Notes under the pieces: generated by a model
What the model was told of the DNA's origin: nothing
Database searches by the model: none
Seen by the model: only the letters and a program-made list of their open reading frames with translations
Made by a program: the position numbers and the translations under genes
Source of the DNA: Pseudomonas sp.
Lineage (GTDB): Bacteria; Pseudomonadota; Gammaproteobacteria; Pseudomonadales; Pseudomonadaceae
Assembly: GCF_002796985.1 (NCBI RefSeq)
Contig: NZ_PEKX01000007.1
Location: forward strand, 1,230,284-1,294,283
Reading direction: 5' to 3'
Length of the DNA stretch: 64,000 bases
Part shown: positions 32,960 through 40,651 of the stretch, piece by piece
How positions within the stretch are numbered: position 1 is the first letter of the stretch
Layout: each line of letters opens with the position of its first letter

Positions 32960-35900
32960 TCAGGCGCTGCCGTGCACGATGTCGGTATTCAGGACGTCGA
33001 CCCCGACCAGGGTGATGGTCGTCAGCTGGCCGCCGGTCTCGTGGATCGTCACGATGCTGTTGGCGCCGCTGTTGTCGATGTTCTGCACGGTCGAGGTGGC
33101 ATCGCCGTTGAGGACCAGTTTGTCACGCTGGCCTGTGGTGTCGAAGCCGGTGACCTGGTACTTGTTCTCGGTGCGTGCCAAGTCGATGTTGAAGGCCTCT
33201 TTCGTGCCAGTCAGGCCCGCCAGCGTGTAGTCGAAGGCTCCGCCGGCGGCCTTGTTGGCGAACAGATTGGCGCTGAAGGCGCTGGTCGCCGCGTCGCCGT
33301 CCTTGTCCGTGACCGTGGCGTTGAACGACAGCTTGACGTCGCTGGCCAGGTTCTCGACCTGCTTGATGAACTGGATGGTCGGGATCTTGATCATGCCCTC
33401 GGCCATGGTCAGTTGGATCGCGTCGATCAGCTTGCCGGCGACGGTCTGCACGGTGAAGGATTTCTGCCCACCGTTCTCGCTCTGCAGGTTGGCTGCCAGC
33501 ACCTTGATCGGCGCACCGGACGTCGTACCGTCGTCGTAGTAGGCGACGTAGTACAGCGATTCCGACGTCGGGTCGTAGCCGCCCACCGAGTTGTCGATGA
33601 ACACCTTCACCGAGGTCAGCAGCGTCTGCGGGTTGGCAACGAAGCTGTCGTCACCGGCGGTGATGCCGGCGCCGCTGCCCTGCAGGACGTTGTTCTTCAC
33701 GCCGATACCGGAGGTGCTGACGTTGAGGGCCTTCTGATCGTCGATGTACGACGGCAGCACGGCGGTCTGCAACTGCGCTTCGGTCGGGTCGGGCAGGCCC
33801 AGGCCGATGCCGGTCAGGATGCTGTCCGCGCCCGTCTGCGGTGCCAGTGCCTTGGCGGCGAAGAACACCACGGCGTCAGTGCCGATGGTCAGTGTTTGCA
33901 CCGGGTCCGGGCCGCCGGCGCCGAGCTGGCCGTTGGCGGTGCTCAGTACCAAAGTGGAGCTGAAGCCCTGCACCAGATCCAGGGTGTAGGTGCCGTCAGC
34001 CAGCGCGGTCAGGGTGTAGTCGACGCTGGTATTCGCCGTGGCGGCGTTGTTGTCGAAGTCGCCGGTCAAGGTGCCGGCGAAGTGGTACGCGCCATTGGCG
34101 TCCGGCGATGGCGACTGCTCGACGAGCGTGCCGGTCCCGGTGGTGGTCGTGCTATCGGGTCGTACCAGGGTGAACTGCCCGTTCGCCAGGACAATATCCA
34201 GGCCCGCCGCGCTACTGCCGTCGGCGCCGAATGATTTGTCCCAGTATCCGGTCTGCGCCAGGGTGCTGCCAGTGCCGACGATGTTGCCGAACGCCAGGGA
34301 CGGGCCGTCATCGTGGAAGACCAGGTTCTGCCCGATGTTCAGCGTCGCCTGGGCACTGTCGCCATCCTTGTCGGTCTTGGTCGCGGTGAGTGCCACCAGG
34401 TTGTCGGAAGTCAGCGTCCTGGTGTCATCCGGGTTGCTGGCGTTGGGATGGACCACCGCCCGCAACTGGTCGAGGGTGACATCACCGTTGGTGGCCGCAC
34501 TGACGGTAAACACCAGTACGCCACTGACGGCGGTGCGGCCTTCCACCACGCCATTGTTGATGGACAAGTTGACCGCTTGCCCGGTGGCCGTGTCGACCAG
34601 CCCGGAAGCCCCGGCAATCACGCTCAGTGCATAGGTCAGCGTGCCGGCGCCGTCCGCGCCAAAGGACGAGGTGAAGTTGCCGGCGAAGTTCTGCGTGGCA
34701 TTGGTTGCCAGCACGCTTTCGTCTACGGTCAGCGCCGGTTCCGTGCCGGTGGTGCTGATGCTCGGGCCGTCGTCCTTGAAGATCAGGTTCTGGCCGATGT
34801 TCAGCGTGGTTGCGGCACTGTCGCCGTCACCGTCGGTCTTGGTCGCGGTCAGGGTCACCAGGTTGTCCGAGGTGAGGGTCCGCGAGTCATCCGGGTCGCT
34901 GGTGTTGGCGTGGACGATGGCGCGCAGCTGGTCGAGGGTGACGTCACCATTGGCAGCGACGCTGACGGTGAACACCAGATCGTTGCTGATCGCGCAGCGG
35001 CCTTCCACCACGGTGCCATTGAGCGACAGGATCACCGACTGGCCGGTGGCCGTGTCGGTCAGCCCGGAGGCGCCCGAGACGCAGCCCAGGGTGTAGGTCA
35101 GGGTGCCCGCGCCGTCGGCGCCGAACGACGAGGTGAAGTTGGAGGAGAAGGCCTGCAGGGCGTTGGCGCTGAGGTCCGAGTCGTCCACCGTCAGCACAGG
35201 CTCCGTGCCGGCGGGGCTGATGCTTGGGCCGTCGTCCTTGAACACCAGGTTCTGGCCGATGTTCAGGGTCGCCTGGGCGCTGTCGCCGTCGCCGTCGGTC
35301 TTGGTCGCGGTGAGTTTCACCAGGTCGTCCGAGGTGAGGCTTCTGGAATCGTCCGGATTGCTGGTGTCGGCGTGGACGATGGCGCGTTGCTGGTCGAGGG
35401 TGACGTCGCCATTGGCGGCGACGCTCACTTTGAACACCAGCAGGTTGGTGGTGGCCGTGCGGCCCTCGACCACGGCGCCGCTCATCGACAGGTTCACCGC
35501 CTCACCGGTGGCTGTGTCGGTCAGCCCGGATCCTCCGGCAATCACGCTCAGCGCGTAGGTCAGGGTGCCGGCGCCATCGGCGCCGAAGCTTGAACTGAAG
35601 TTCGCGGCGAAGTTCTGTGTTGCGTCGGTGGCCAGGGCGGATTCGTCCACTGTCAGGGTGGGCTCGACGCCGGTGGTACTGATGCTCGGGCCGTCGTCCT
35701 TGAACACCAGGTTCTGGCCGATGTTGAGGGTGGCCTGGACGCTGTCGCCGTCCTTGTCGGTCTTGGTCGCGGTGAGCTTCACCAGGTCGTCGGAAGTCAG
35801 GGTCTTCGAGTCATCCGGATCGCCGGTATTGGGGTGGACCACGGCGCGCTGTTGGTCGAGGGTGACGTCGCCATTGGCGGCCACGCTCACGGTGAACACC

Positions 35901-38900
35901 AGAGCGTCGCTGACAGCCGTGCGGCCTTCCACCACGCCATTGTTGACGGACAGGTTGACCGCCTGGCCGGTCGCCGTGTCGACCAGCCCGGATGCCCCGG
36001 CAATCACGCTCAGTGCATAGGTCAGGGTGCCGGCGCCGTCCGCGCCAAAGGACGAGGTGAAGTTGGCGGCGAAGCTCTGAGTAGCGTCGGTGGCCAGGGC
36101 GGATTCGTCCACTGTCAGGGTGGGCTCGACGCCGGTGGTGCTGATGCTCGGGCCGTCGTCCTTGAACACCAGGTTCTGGCCGATGTTGAGGGTGGCCTGA
36201 ACGCTGTCGCCGTCACCGTCGGTCTTGGTTGCGGTGAGTTGCACCAGGTTGTCGGCGGTGAGGCTCCTGGAGTCATCCGGGTCGCTGGTGTTGGCGTGGA
36301 CGATGGCGCGCTGCTGGTCGAGGGTGACGTCGCCATTGGTGGCCACGCTGACGGTGAACACCAGCTGGTTGGTGGTGGCGGTGCGGCCTTCGACCACGGC
36401 GCCGTTCATCGACAGGTTCACTGCCTCGCCCGTGGCCGTATCGGTCAGCCCCGACCCGCCGGCGATCACACTCAGCGCATAGGTGAGGGTGCCGGCACCG
36501 TCAGCCCCGAAGGCCGAGGTGAAGTTGGCGGCGAAGTTCTGCGTGGAGTCGGTGGTCAGCACCGATTCGTCCACTGTCATGACTGGCTCGACGCCAGTGG
36601 TGCTGATGCTCGGGCCGTCGTCCTTGAACACCAGGTTCTGCCCGATGTTCAGGGTGGCCTGGGCGCCGTCGCCGTCGCCGTCGGTCTTGGTCGCGGTGAG
36701 TTTCACCAGGTTGTCGGCGGTGAGGCTCCTGGAGTCATCCGGGTCGCTGGTGTTGGCGTGGACGATGGCGCGCTGCTGGTCGAGGGTGACGTCGCCATTG
36801 GCCGCCACGCTGACGGTGAACACCAACTGGTTGGTGGTGGCGGTGCGGCCTTCGACCACGGCGCCGCTCATCGACAGGTTCACCGCTTCGCCGGTGGCTG
36901 TGTCGGTCAGCCCGGAAGCGCCAGCCACTACGCTCAGTGCGTAGGTCAGGGTACCGGCGCCGTCGGCGCCGAAGGCCGAGCTGAAGTTGGCGGCGAAGTT
37001 CTGCGTGGAGTCGGTGGTCAGGACCGTTTCGTCCACCGTCATGACTGGCTCGACGCCGGTGGTGCTGATGCTTGGACCGTCATCCTTGAACACCAGGTTC
37101 TGCCCGATGTTCAGGGTCGCCTGGGCGCTGTCGCCGTCACCGTCGGTCTTGGTCGCGGTGAGTTTCACCAGGTTGTCGGCGGTCAGGGTCTTCGAGTCAT
37201 CCGGATCGCTGGTGTTGGCATGGACGATGGCGCGCTGCTGGTCCAGCGTCACCGTGCCGTTGGCGGCCACGCTGACGGTGAACACCAGGTCGTTGCTGAT
37301 GGCCGTGCGGCCTTCCACCACGGCGCCGTTCATGGCCAGGTTCACGGCTTGACCGGTGGCCGTGTCGACCAGCCCGGAGGCGCCGGCGATCACACTCAGC
37401 GCATAGGTCAGGGTGCCGGCGCCGTCGGCGCCGAAGGCCGAGGTGAAGTTCGCGGCGAAGCTCTGCGAGGCATCGGTGGTGAGGACGGATTCATCTACCG
37501 TCAGCGTGGGTTCGGTGCCGGTGGTGCTGATGCTCGGGCCGTCGTCCTCGAAGACCATCTTCGAGCCGATTTCCGTGGTGGCGGTAGAGACCTGCAGCAG
37601 CTTGAAGCCGCCGATATCGAAGTCGGCGTGGTTATTGCCCTTGGCGTCGACGGCTGCGCCGTTCTCCACCAGTACGCGGTTGTGATCCGTCGTGGTGGTG
37701 TACTCGATCTTGTAGTTGGCCAGCACGCCGGTGATGGTTGCCACTCCGCCGTTGAGGGTGATGCTGATGCTGCCGTCGTTCACCACTAGCCCGGTGGCGT
37801 TGTTGATGACCCGGACGCTGGTGATGGCGACGGCGCTGTCATTGCCGTAGCCATCGATGAAGGCGTTACCCGCTTCGACGGCGGTGCTGAAGGCGCTGAT
37901 CTTGACCACGGCACTCTTGCCGCTCTGCAACTGCACGACATCGAAGCTGGCGGTCTTGGCGTTGAACATCTGGGTGAAGTCGACGTTGGCTTCAACGTCC
38001 GCTTCGTTCTGGTCCAGGTTGGGAATGGTCACGTTCTGCCGGGCACCAGTGACGAAGGTGAAGCGGATGCCTTCCTGCTCGACGATCATCTGGTTGTTGG
38101 TGCCGAAGGTGGTCGGGCCGCCGGCCTGGCTGGTGTTGATGGTGTCGCCGGTAGTGATGTTGGCCCCGGTGGACTGGTTGGCCGGGTCCTTGCCGGTGGC
38201 GATGATGGTCGGGTCGGTGATGCGGATCACCCCGTTGTCATTGACCGTGGTCGGGCTCGCCGTGGTGAACATCAGGAACAGATTCTGTCCGGAGGGCGCG
38301 TCGGCCAGGCTGAAGGTCAGGTCCTGGCTGGTGCCGATGTAGACCTTGTTCAGCAGGTTGAGGGCGTCATCGGCGTTGGTGCCGTCCGGGTGCTTGAGCG
38401 GCTGGTATTCCACCGTCCAGATCTTGCCGCCGCTGACTGGCGAGCCGGTCTCCTCGATGTAGGCGGCGAACACGATGGCGCCGGCGGGGCCACCGGCACG
38501 TCCGACGAGGACATTGTTGTTGGTGGTATCGGTGTAGAGAAGGATGTCCACCCCGGCGAGGGTATCCAAGCCGCTGTCCAGGCCGTTCAGCGGCGCGCCG
38601 CCGCTGCCGGTGAAGAGAATGTCGGTGATCGCGCCGCCGGGCGCGGCGCTGATGGTGAAGGCATTGCTGCCGGTGTTGCCGGCCGCGCCGGTATATCCGC
38701 TGAGCGCGGCGCCCGAGGCAGTACCGGCGCCCAGAGCGGTCAGGCGGGCGCTGAAGACCGAGGGCAGGGCGGCGATGAGGATGTCATTGTCGTTCGCGTC
38801 ACCCGCCGGGGATGGGCTGGCGGTGGCGTTCTGCAGGCCGGCGGTTTCGTCTAATGAGACTTCCACGCCGGTCGCCACCACGGAGGGGCCGGCGTCGGTA

Positions 38901-39295
38901 AAGGTGGCGGTCGCTGTGGCGCCGTCACTGGAAGCGGAGAGCAGGAAGCGTGCCCCGGCCGAATCGTCCGGGTCGACGTACCAGGAAGTGGTGACGCTGC
39001 CGTTGACCTGGCCGTCCAGGTCGCCGGCGCCGCCATCGGTCACGTACCAGGGATCGTGGCCGGCACCGGCGCTGGTGTTGAGCACGTCATCCGGGGTGCC
39101 CCATACGCCGTCGGCGCCGGGGCTGGTGGCGTGGTCCACCTCGATCTTCACGGTGCTGCCGGCGGTGAAGCCGCTGGCGGTGATGATGGCGGTGCTGCCG
39201 GGGGCGTAGTCGTTCTGGTCGGTGGTAACGGCAGGAGCGCTGGTGTCATCTGCGGTGGGGCGCGTTGGCGACGCAATCTTCTTATGGAGGGTCAT
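32960..39295 (-). CDS. Giant type I-secreted adhesin with seven DUF5801/T1SS-143-type repeats
   Basis: 2111 residues from ATG 39295, preceded by GGGAGAA. There is no Sec signal. The N-terminal part holds an Ig-like module (NDYAPGSTAIITASGFTAGSTVKI). Residues 584-1661 are seven repeats of exactly 154 residues, each opening DDGPSIS and containing T-VDES, SFGADGAGTLTYALSV and TATKTDGDGDS, the T1SS-143/DUF5801 repeats-in-toxin type. The C-terminal 450 residues carry Asp/Gly-rich domains and a secretion-target-like end (RDKLVLNGDATSTVQNIDNS, TTITLVGVDVLNTDIVHG). No GGxGxDxxx nonapeptides and no N-terminal retention module or LapG-type TAAG site were seen, so it may be released rather than anchored. 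Calcium binding is likely from the DGDGDS motifs. The partner exporter is encoded at 27.0-31.5 kb. Confidence 0.92.
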   Translation of the reverse strand: MTLHKKIASPTRPTADDTSAPAVTTDQNDYAPGSTAIITASGFTAGSTVKIEVDHATSPGADGVWGTPDDVLNTSAGAGHDPWYVTDGGAGDLDGQVNGSVTTSWYVDPDDSAGARFLLSASSDGATATATFTDAGPSVVATGVEVSLDETAGLQNATASPSPAGDANDNDILIAALPSVFSARLTALGAGTASGAALSGYTGAAGNTGSNAFTISAAPGGAITDILFTGSGGAPLNGLDSGLDTLAGVDILLYTDTTNNNVLVGRAGGPAGAIVFAAYIEETGSPVSGGKIWTVEYQPLKHPDGTNADDALNLLNKVYIGTSQDLTFSLADAPSGQNLFLMFTTASPTTVNDNGVIRITDPTIIATGKDPANQSTGANITTGDTINTSQAGGPTTFGTNNQMIVEQEGIRFTFVTGARQNVTIPNLDQNEADVEANVDFTQMFNAKTASFDVVQLQSGKSAVVKISAFSTAVEAGNAFIDGYGNDSAVAITSVRVINNATGLVVNDGSISITLNGGVATITGVLANYKIEYTTTTDHNRVLVENGAAVDAKGNNHADFDIGGFKLLQVSTATTEIGSKMVFEDDGPSISTTGTEPTLTVDESVLTTDASQSFAANFTSAFGADGAGTLTYALSVIAGASGLVDTATGQAVNLAMNGAVVEGRTAISNDLVFTVSVAANGTVTLDQQRAIVHANTSDPDDSKTLTADNLVKLTATKTDGDGDSAQATLNIGQNLVFKDDGPSISTTGVEPVMTVDETVLTTDSTQNFAANFSSAFGADGAGTLTYALSVVAGASGLTDTATGEAVNLSMSGAVVEGRTATTNQLVFTVSVAANGDVTLDQQRAIVHANTSDPDDSRSLTADNLVKLTATKTDGDGDGAQATLNIGQNLVFKDDGPSISTTGVEPVMTVDESVLTTDSTQNFAANFTSAFGADGAGTLTYALSVIAGGSGLTDTATGEAVNLSMNGAVVEGRTATTNQLVFTVSVATNGDVTLDQQRAIVHANTSDPDDSRSLTADNLVQLTATKTDGDGDSVQATLNIGQNLVFKDDGPSISTTGVEPTLTVDESALATDATQSFAANFTSSFGADGAGTLTYALSVIAGASGLVDTATGQAVNLSVNNGVVEGRTAVSDALVFTVSVAANGDVTLDQQRAVVHPNTGDPDDSKTLTSDDLVKLTATKTDKDGDSVQATLNIGQNLVFKDDGPSISTTGVEPTLTVDESALATDATQNFAANFSSSFGADGAGTLTYALSVIAGGSGLTDTATGEAVNLSMSGAVVEGRTATTNLLVFKVSVAANGDVTLDQQRAIVHADTSNPDDSRSLTSDDLVKLTATKTDGDGDSAQATLNIGQNLVFKDDGPSISPAGTEPVLTVDDSDLSANALQAFSSNFTSSFGADGAGTLTYTLGCVSGASGLTDTATGQSVILSLNGTVVEGRCAISNDLVFTVSVAANGDVTLDQLRAIVHANTSDPDDSRTLTSDNLVTLTATKTDGDGDSAATTLNIGQNLIFKDDGPSISTTGTEPALTVDESVLATNATQNFAGNFTSSFGADGAGTLTYALSVIAGASGLVDTATGQAVNLSINNGVVEGRTAVSGVLVFTVSAATNGDVTLDQLRAVVHPNASNPDDTRTLTSDNLVALTATKTDKDGDSAQATLNIGQNLVFHDDGPSLAFGNIVGTGSTLAQTGYWDKSFGADGSSAAGLDIVLANGQFTLVRPDSTTTTGTGTLVEQSPSPDANGAYHFAGTLTGDFDNNAATANTSVDYTLTALADGTYTLDLVQGFSSTLVLSTANGQLGAGGPDPVQTLTIGTDAVVFFAAKALAPQTGADSILTGIGLGLPDPTEAQLQTAVLPSYIDDQKALNVSTSGIGVKNNVLQGSGAGITAGDDSFVANPQTLLTSVKVFIDNSVGGYDPTSESLYYVAYYDDGTTSGAPIKVLAANLQSENGGQKSFTVQTVAGKLIDAIQLTMAEGMIKIPTIQFIKQVENLASDVKLSFNATVTDKDGDAATSAFSANLFANKAAGGAFDYTLAGLTGTKEAFNIDLARTENKYQVTGFDTTGQRDKLVLNGDATSTVQNIDNSGANSIVTIHETGGQLTTITLVGVDVLNTDIVHGSA
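34313..37546 (-). repeat. Seven tandem 462-bp repeats in the adhesin gene
   Basis: The codons for DDGPS fall at 37546, 37084, 36622, 36160, 35698, 35236, 34774 and 34312 (minus strand), exactly 462 bp apart each time, with no insertion or deletion over 3234 bp. Units 2 and 3 and units 4 and 5 are the closest pairs in their opening residues (VEPVMTVDE and VEPTLTVDESALATDATQ). Unit 6 (counted from the N-terminus) is the most divergent. Confidence 0.95.
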
Positions 39296-39550
39296 GATGT
39301 TCTCCCGAGCATTTCCATGCGTGGCGGCCAGACCTCGACTGCTGGCCTTTTACTGCTACATGCCACGACTATGGGGACGCTCCGGGGAATGCGCATCGGC
39401 CGATACTCCCAGGCGGGCTGGGAGTTTCGGACTAGGAGGGCAGGGGAGCGCAGGCGCTGCGCGGGTTGCGGTGCTGCACCGGCCGACGAGAGGTAGAGGC
39501 GCCGGTGTTTGGGGGAAGGAGGTGGCGAATAGCTGGCGATCGCCCATGAA
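39296..39550. other. Adhesin upstream region
   Basis: A 255-bp stretch that must hold the adhesin promoter on the minus strand. GC-rich and without a clear -35/-10 pair. No tRNA fragment, direct repeat of the tRNA-Gly 3' end or integrase remnant was found here, although it is the right-hand boundary of the block that is not present in PAO1. Confidence 0.4.
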
Positions 39551-39576
39551 AAAGCCCGCATCATGCGGGCTTCTTT
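39550..39576 (-). terminator. Terminator of the PA2817-like gene
   Basis: On the minus strand AGCCCGCAT pairs with ATGCGGGCT (39553-39571) around one base and is followed by TTTTC. It lies about 16 bp after the gene's stop. Confidence 0.85.
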
Positions 39577-39591
39577 CGTGCAGGTCGGCGC

Positions 39592-40002
39592 TTAGTGCTT
39601 CGGTGTGTCGTCCGGCAGGGCGAGCAGTTGCTTCTCGCGGTTCCAGTCAAAGGGTTCGCCGTTTTCTTCGGCTTCGAAGCGACGCTCGTCGAGCTGCTGG
39701 TACATCTGCAGCTCTTCGTCGGGCATGTAGTGCAGGCAGTCGCCACCGAAGAACCACAGCAGGTCGCGCGGGATCAGGTGGGCGATCTGCGGGTAGCGGT
39801 GGAAGATCTGGCTGATCAGGTCCTGGCCCAGGTACTGGGCGCCTTCCGGGTCGCGCGGCAGTTCTGCCATCAGCTCATCGAAGCGTTCGAGGAACAGGCC
39901 GTGGTTGTCCTCGGGAACCTGCTCGGCTTCGCCCAGGGCGCCAAGGATCATGCGCAGGTGGTTGAGCAGGGCGATGTGGTGGTCGAGATAGGCGCTGGCC
40001 AT
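39592..40002 (-). CDS. PA2817 family conserved protein
   Basis: 136 residues, soluble, acidic and helical: MASAYLDHHIALLNHLRMIL at the start and FHRYPQIAHLIPRDLLWFFGGDCLHYMPDEEL in the middle (in part). It matches the Pseudomonas PA2817 family, whose role is unknown. Gly-Gly-Asp-Cys-Leu-His is the most conserved-looking stretch but does not identify an activity. It marks the return to PAO1-like gene order after the secretion block, and is followed by its own terminator. Confidence 0.85.
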   Translation of the reverse strand: MASAYLDHHIALLNHLRMILGALGEAEQVPEDNHGLFLERFDELMAELPRDPEGAQYLGQDLISQIFHRYPQIAHLIPRDLLWFFGGDCLHYMPDEELQMYQQLDERRFEAEENGEPFDWNREKQLLALPDDTPKH

Positions 40003-40075
40003 GGGGGTTCCTCTGGAGCTGTGTGCAAACGGCCGGGGAGTATATCGGGTTTCCCTGCCGCTGCCGTCGGTGCGA

Positions 40076-40492
40076 TCAGCGGATGGGGCGCATCTGGATC
40101 TGCCGGCGCTGGTTGTCGATCTGCTGGCGCTGCTGGTCGAGTATCCGCTGCTGCTGTTGCAACTGGTCCTGCTGCAGCTCGCTCTTCTGCCGCTGGATCA
40201 TCTGGTCGCTCTGCCGACGCTGCTCGTTCCAGCGCCGCTGGTTGTCCTGCTGGCGCTGCAGGTCCTGCTGCTGCATCTGCAGGCGCTGGTCTTCGTAGTT
40301 CAGGCGCTGGCTGTCCAGCTGGTTCTGCCGCAGTTGCTGTTGGCGGCGCAGGCTGTCCTGCTGTTGCTGGATCGGGTCGATGACCGGGCTGGGCGTCGGC
40401 GCTGGGCGCGGCCGGCTGGGGTAGAGCCAGGGGTCGGCCTGGGCGCTGCCCATCAGCAGCATGGCCAGCAGGAGGAAAAGGGATCGACGCAT
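40076..40492 (-). CDS. Exported Gln/Arg-rich coiled-coil protein
   Basis: 138 residues from ATG 40492 (MRRSLFLLLAMLLMGSAQA), a classical Sec signal peptide. After a Pro-rich stretch (PWLYPSRPRPAPTPSPVIDP) the remaining 100 residues are almost only Gln, Arg, Asp and Leu with repeats such as QQQDLQRQQDNQRRW, forming one long charged coiled coil. It probably resides in the periplasm. Similar low-complexity proteins are found at this place in Pseudomonas (PA2816 region); no function is known. It lies 73 bp before the PA2817-like gene on the same strand. Confidence 0.75.
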   Translation of the reverse strand: MRRSLFLLLAMLLMGSAQADPWLYPSRPRPAPTPSPVIDPIQQQQDSLRRQQQLRQNQLDSQRLNYEDQRLQMQQQDLQRQQDNQRRWNEQRRQSDQMIQRQKSELQQDQLQQQQRILDQQRQQIDNQRRQIQMRPIR

Positions 40493-40557
40493 GGTGCGGT
40501 TCTCCATTGCGAGCGTCCATGACGGTGAAGCCTTCAGTGTGCGCCCGATAATGCCCC

Positions 40558-40592
40558 GTAGGGTGAATAACGCGTAGCGTTATCCGCCCTAC
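40558..40592. repeat. Intergenic palindromic repeat (GTAGGG...CCCTAC type)
   Basis: GTAGGGTGAATAACGC and GCGTTATCCGCCCTAC form an imperfect inverted repeat around a short centre. Elements of this kind (GTAGGGCGGATAACGC and its inverse) are very common between genes in Pseudomonas. It differs from the REP arms found elsewhere in the window. Confidence 0.75.
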
Positions 40593-40608
40593 AGAGCTAT
40601 GCGTCGGA

Positions 40609-40633
40609 GAAAAAGGGCGCCAGAAGGCGCCCC
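40609..40633 (-). terminator. Terminator of fadE
   Basis: On the minus strand GGGCGCC-TTCT-GGCGCCC (40615-40632) is followed by TTTTTCT. It lies 20 bp after the fadE stop. Confidence 0.88.
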
Positions 40634-40651
40634 GTAGCTGAAAGCCGCAGG

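Noticed and set aside
34313..37546. CRISPR-like array
   Set aside because: The period is 462 bp and continuous coding sequence; there are no short repeats with unique spacers and no cas genes.
32798..37789. Several long plus-strand frames opposite the adhesin gene
   Set aside because: They repeat with the 462-bp period of the adhesin and have no start signals, so they are shadows of the repeats.
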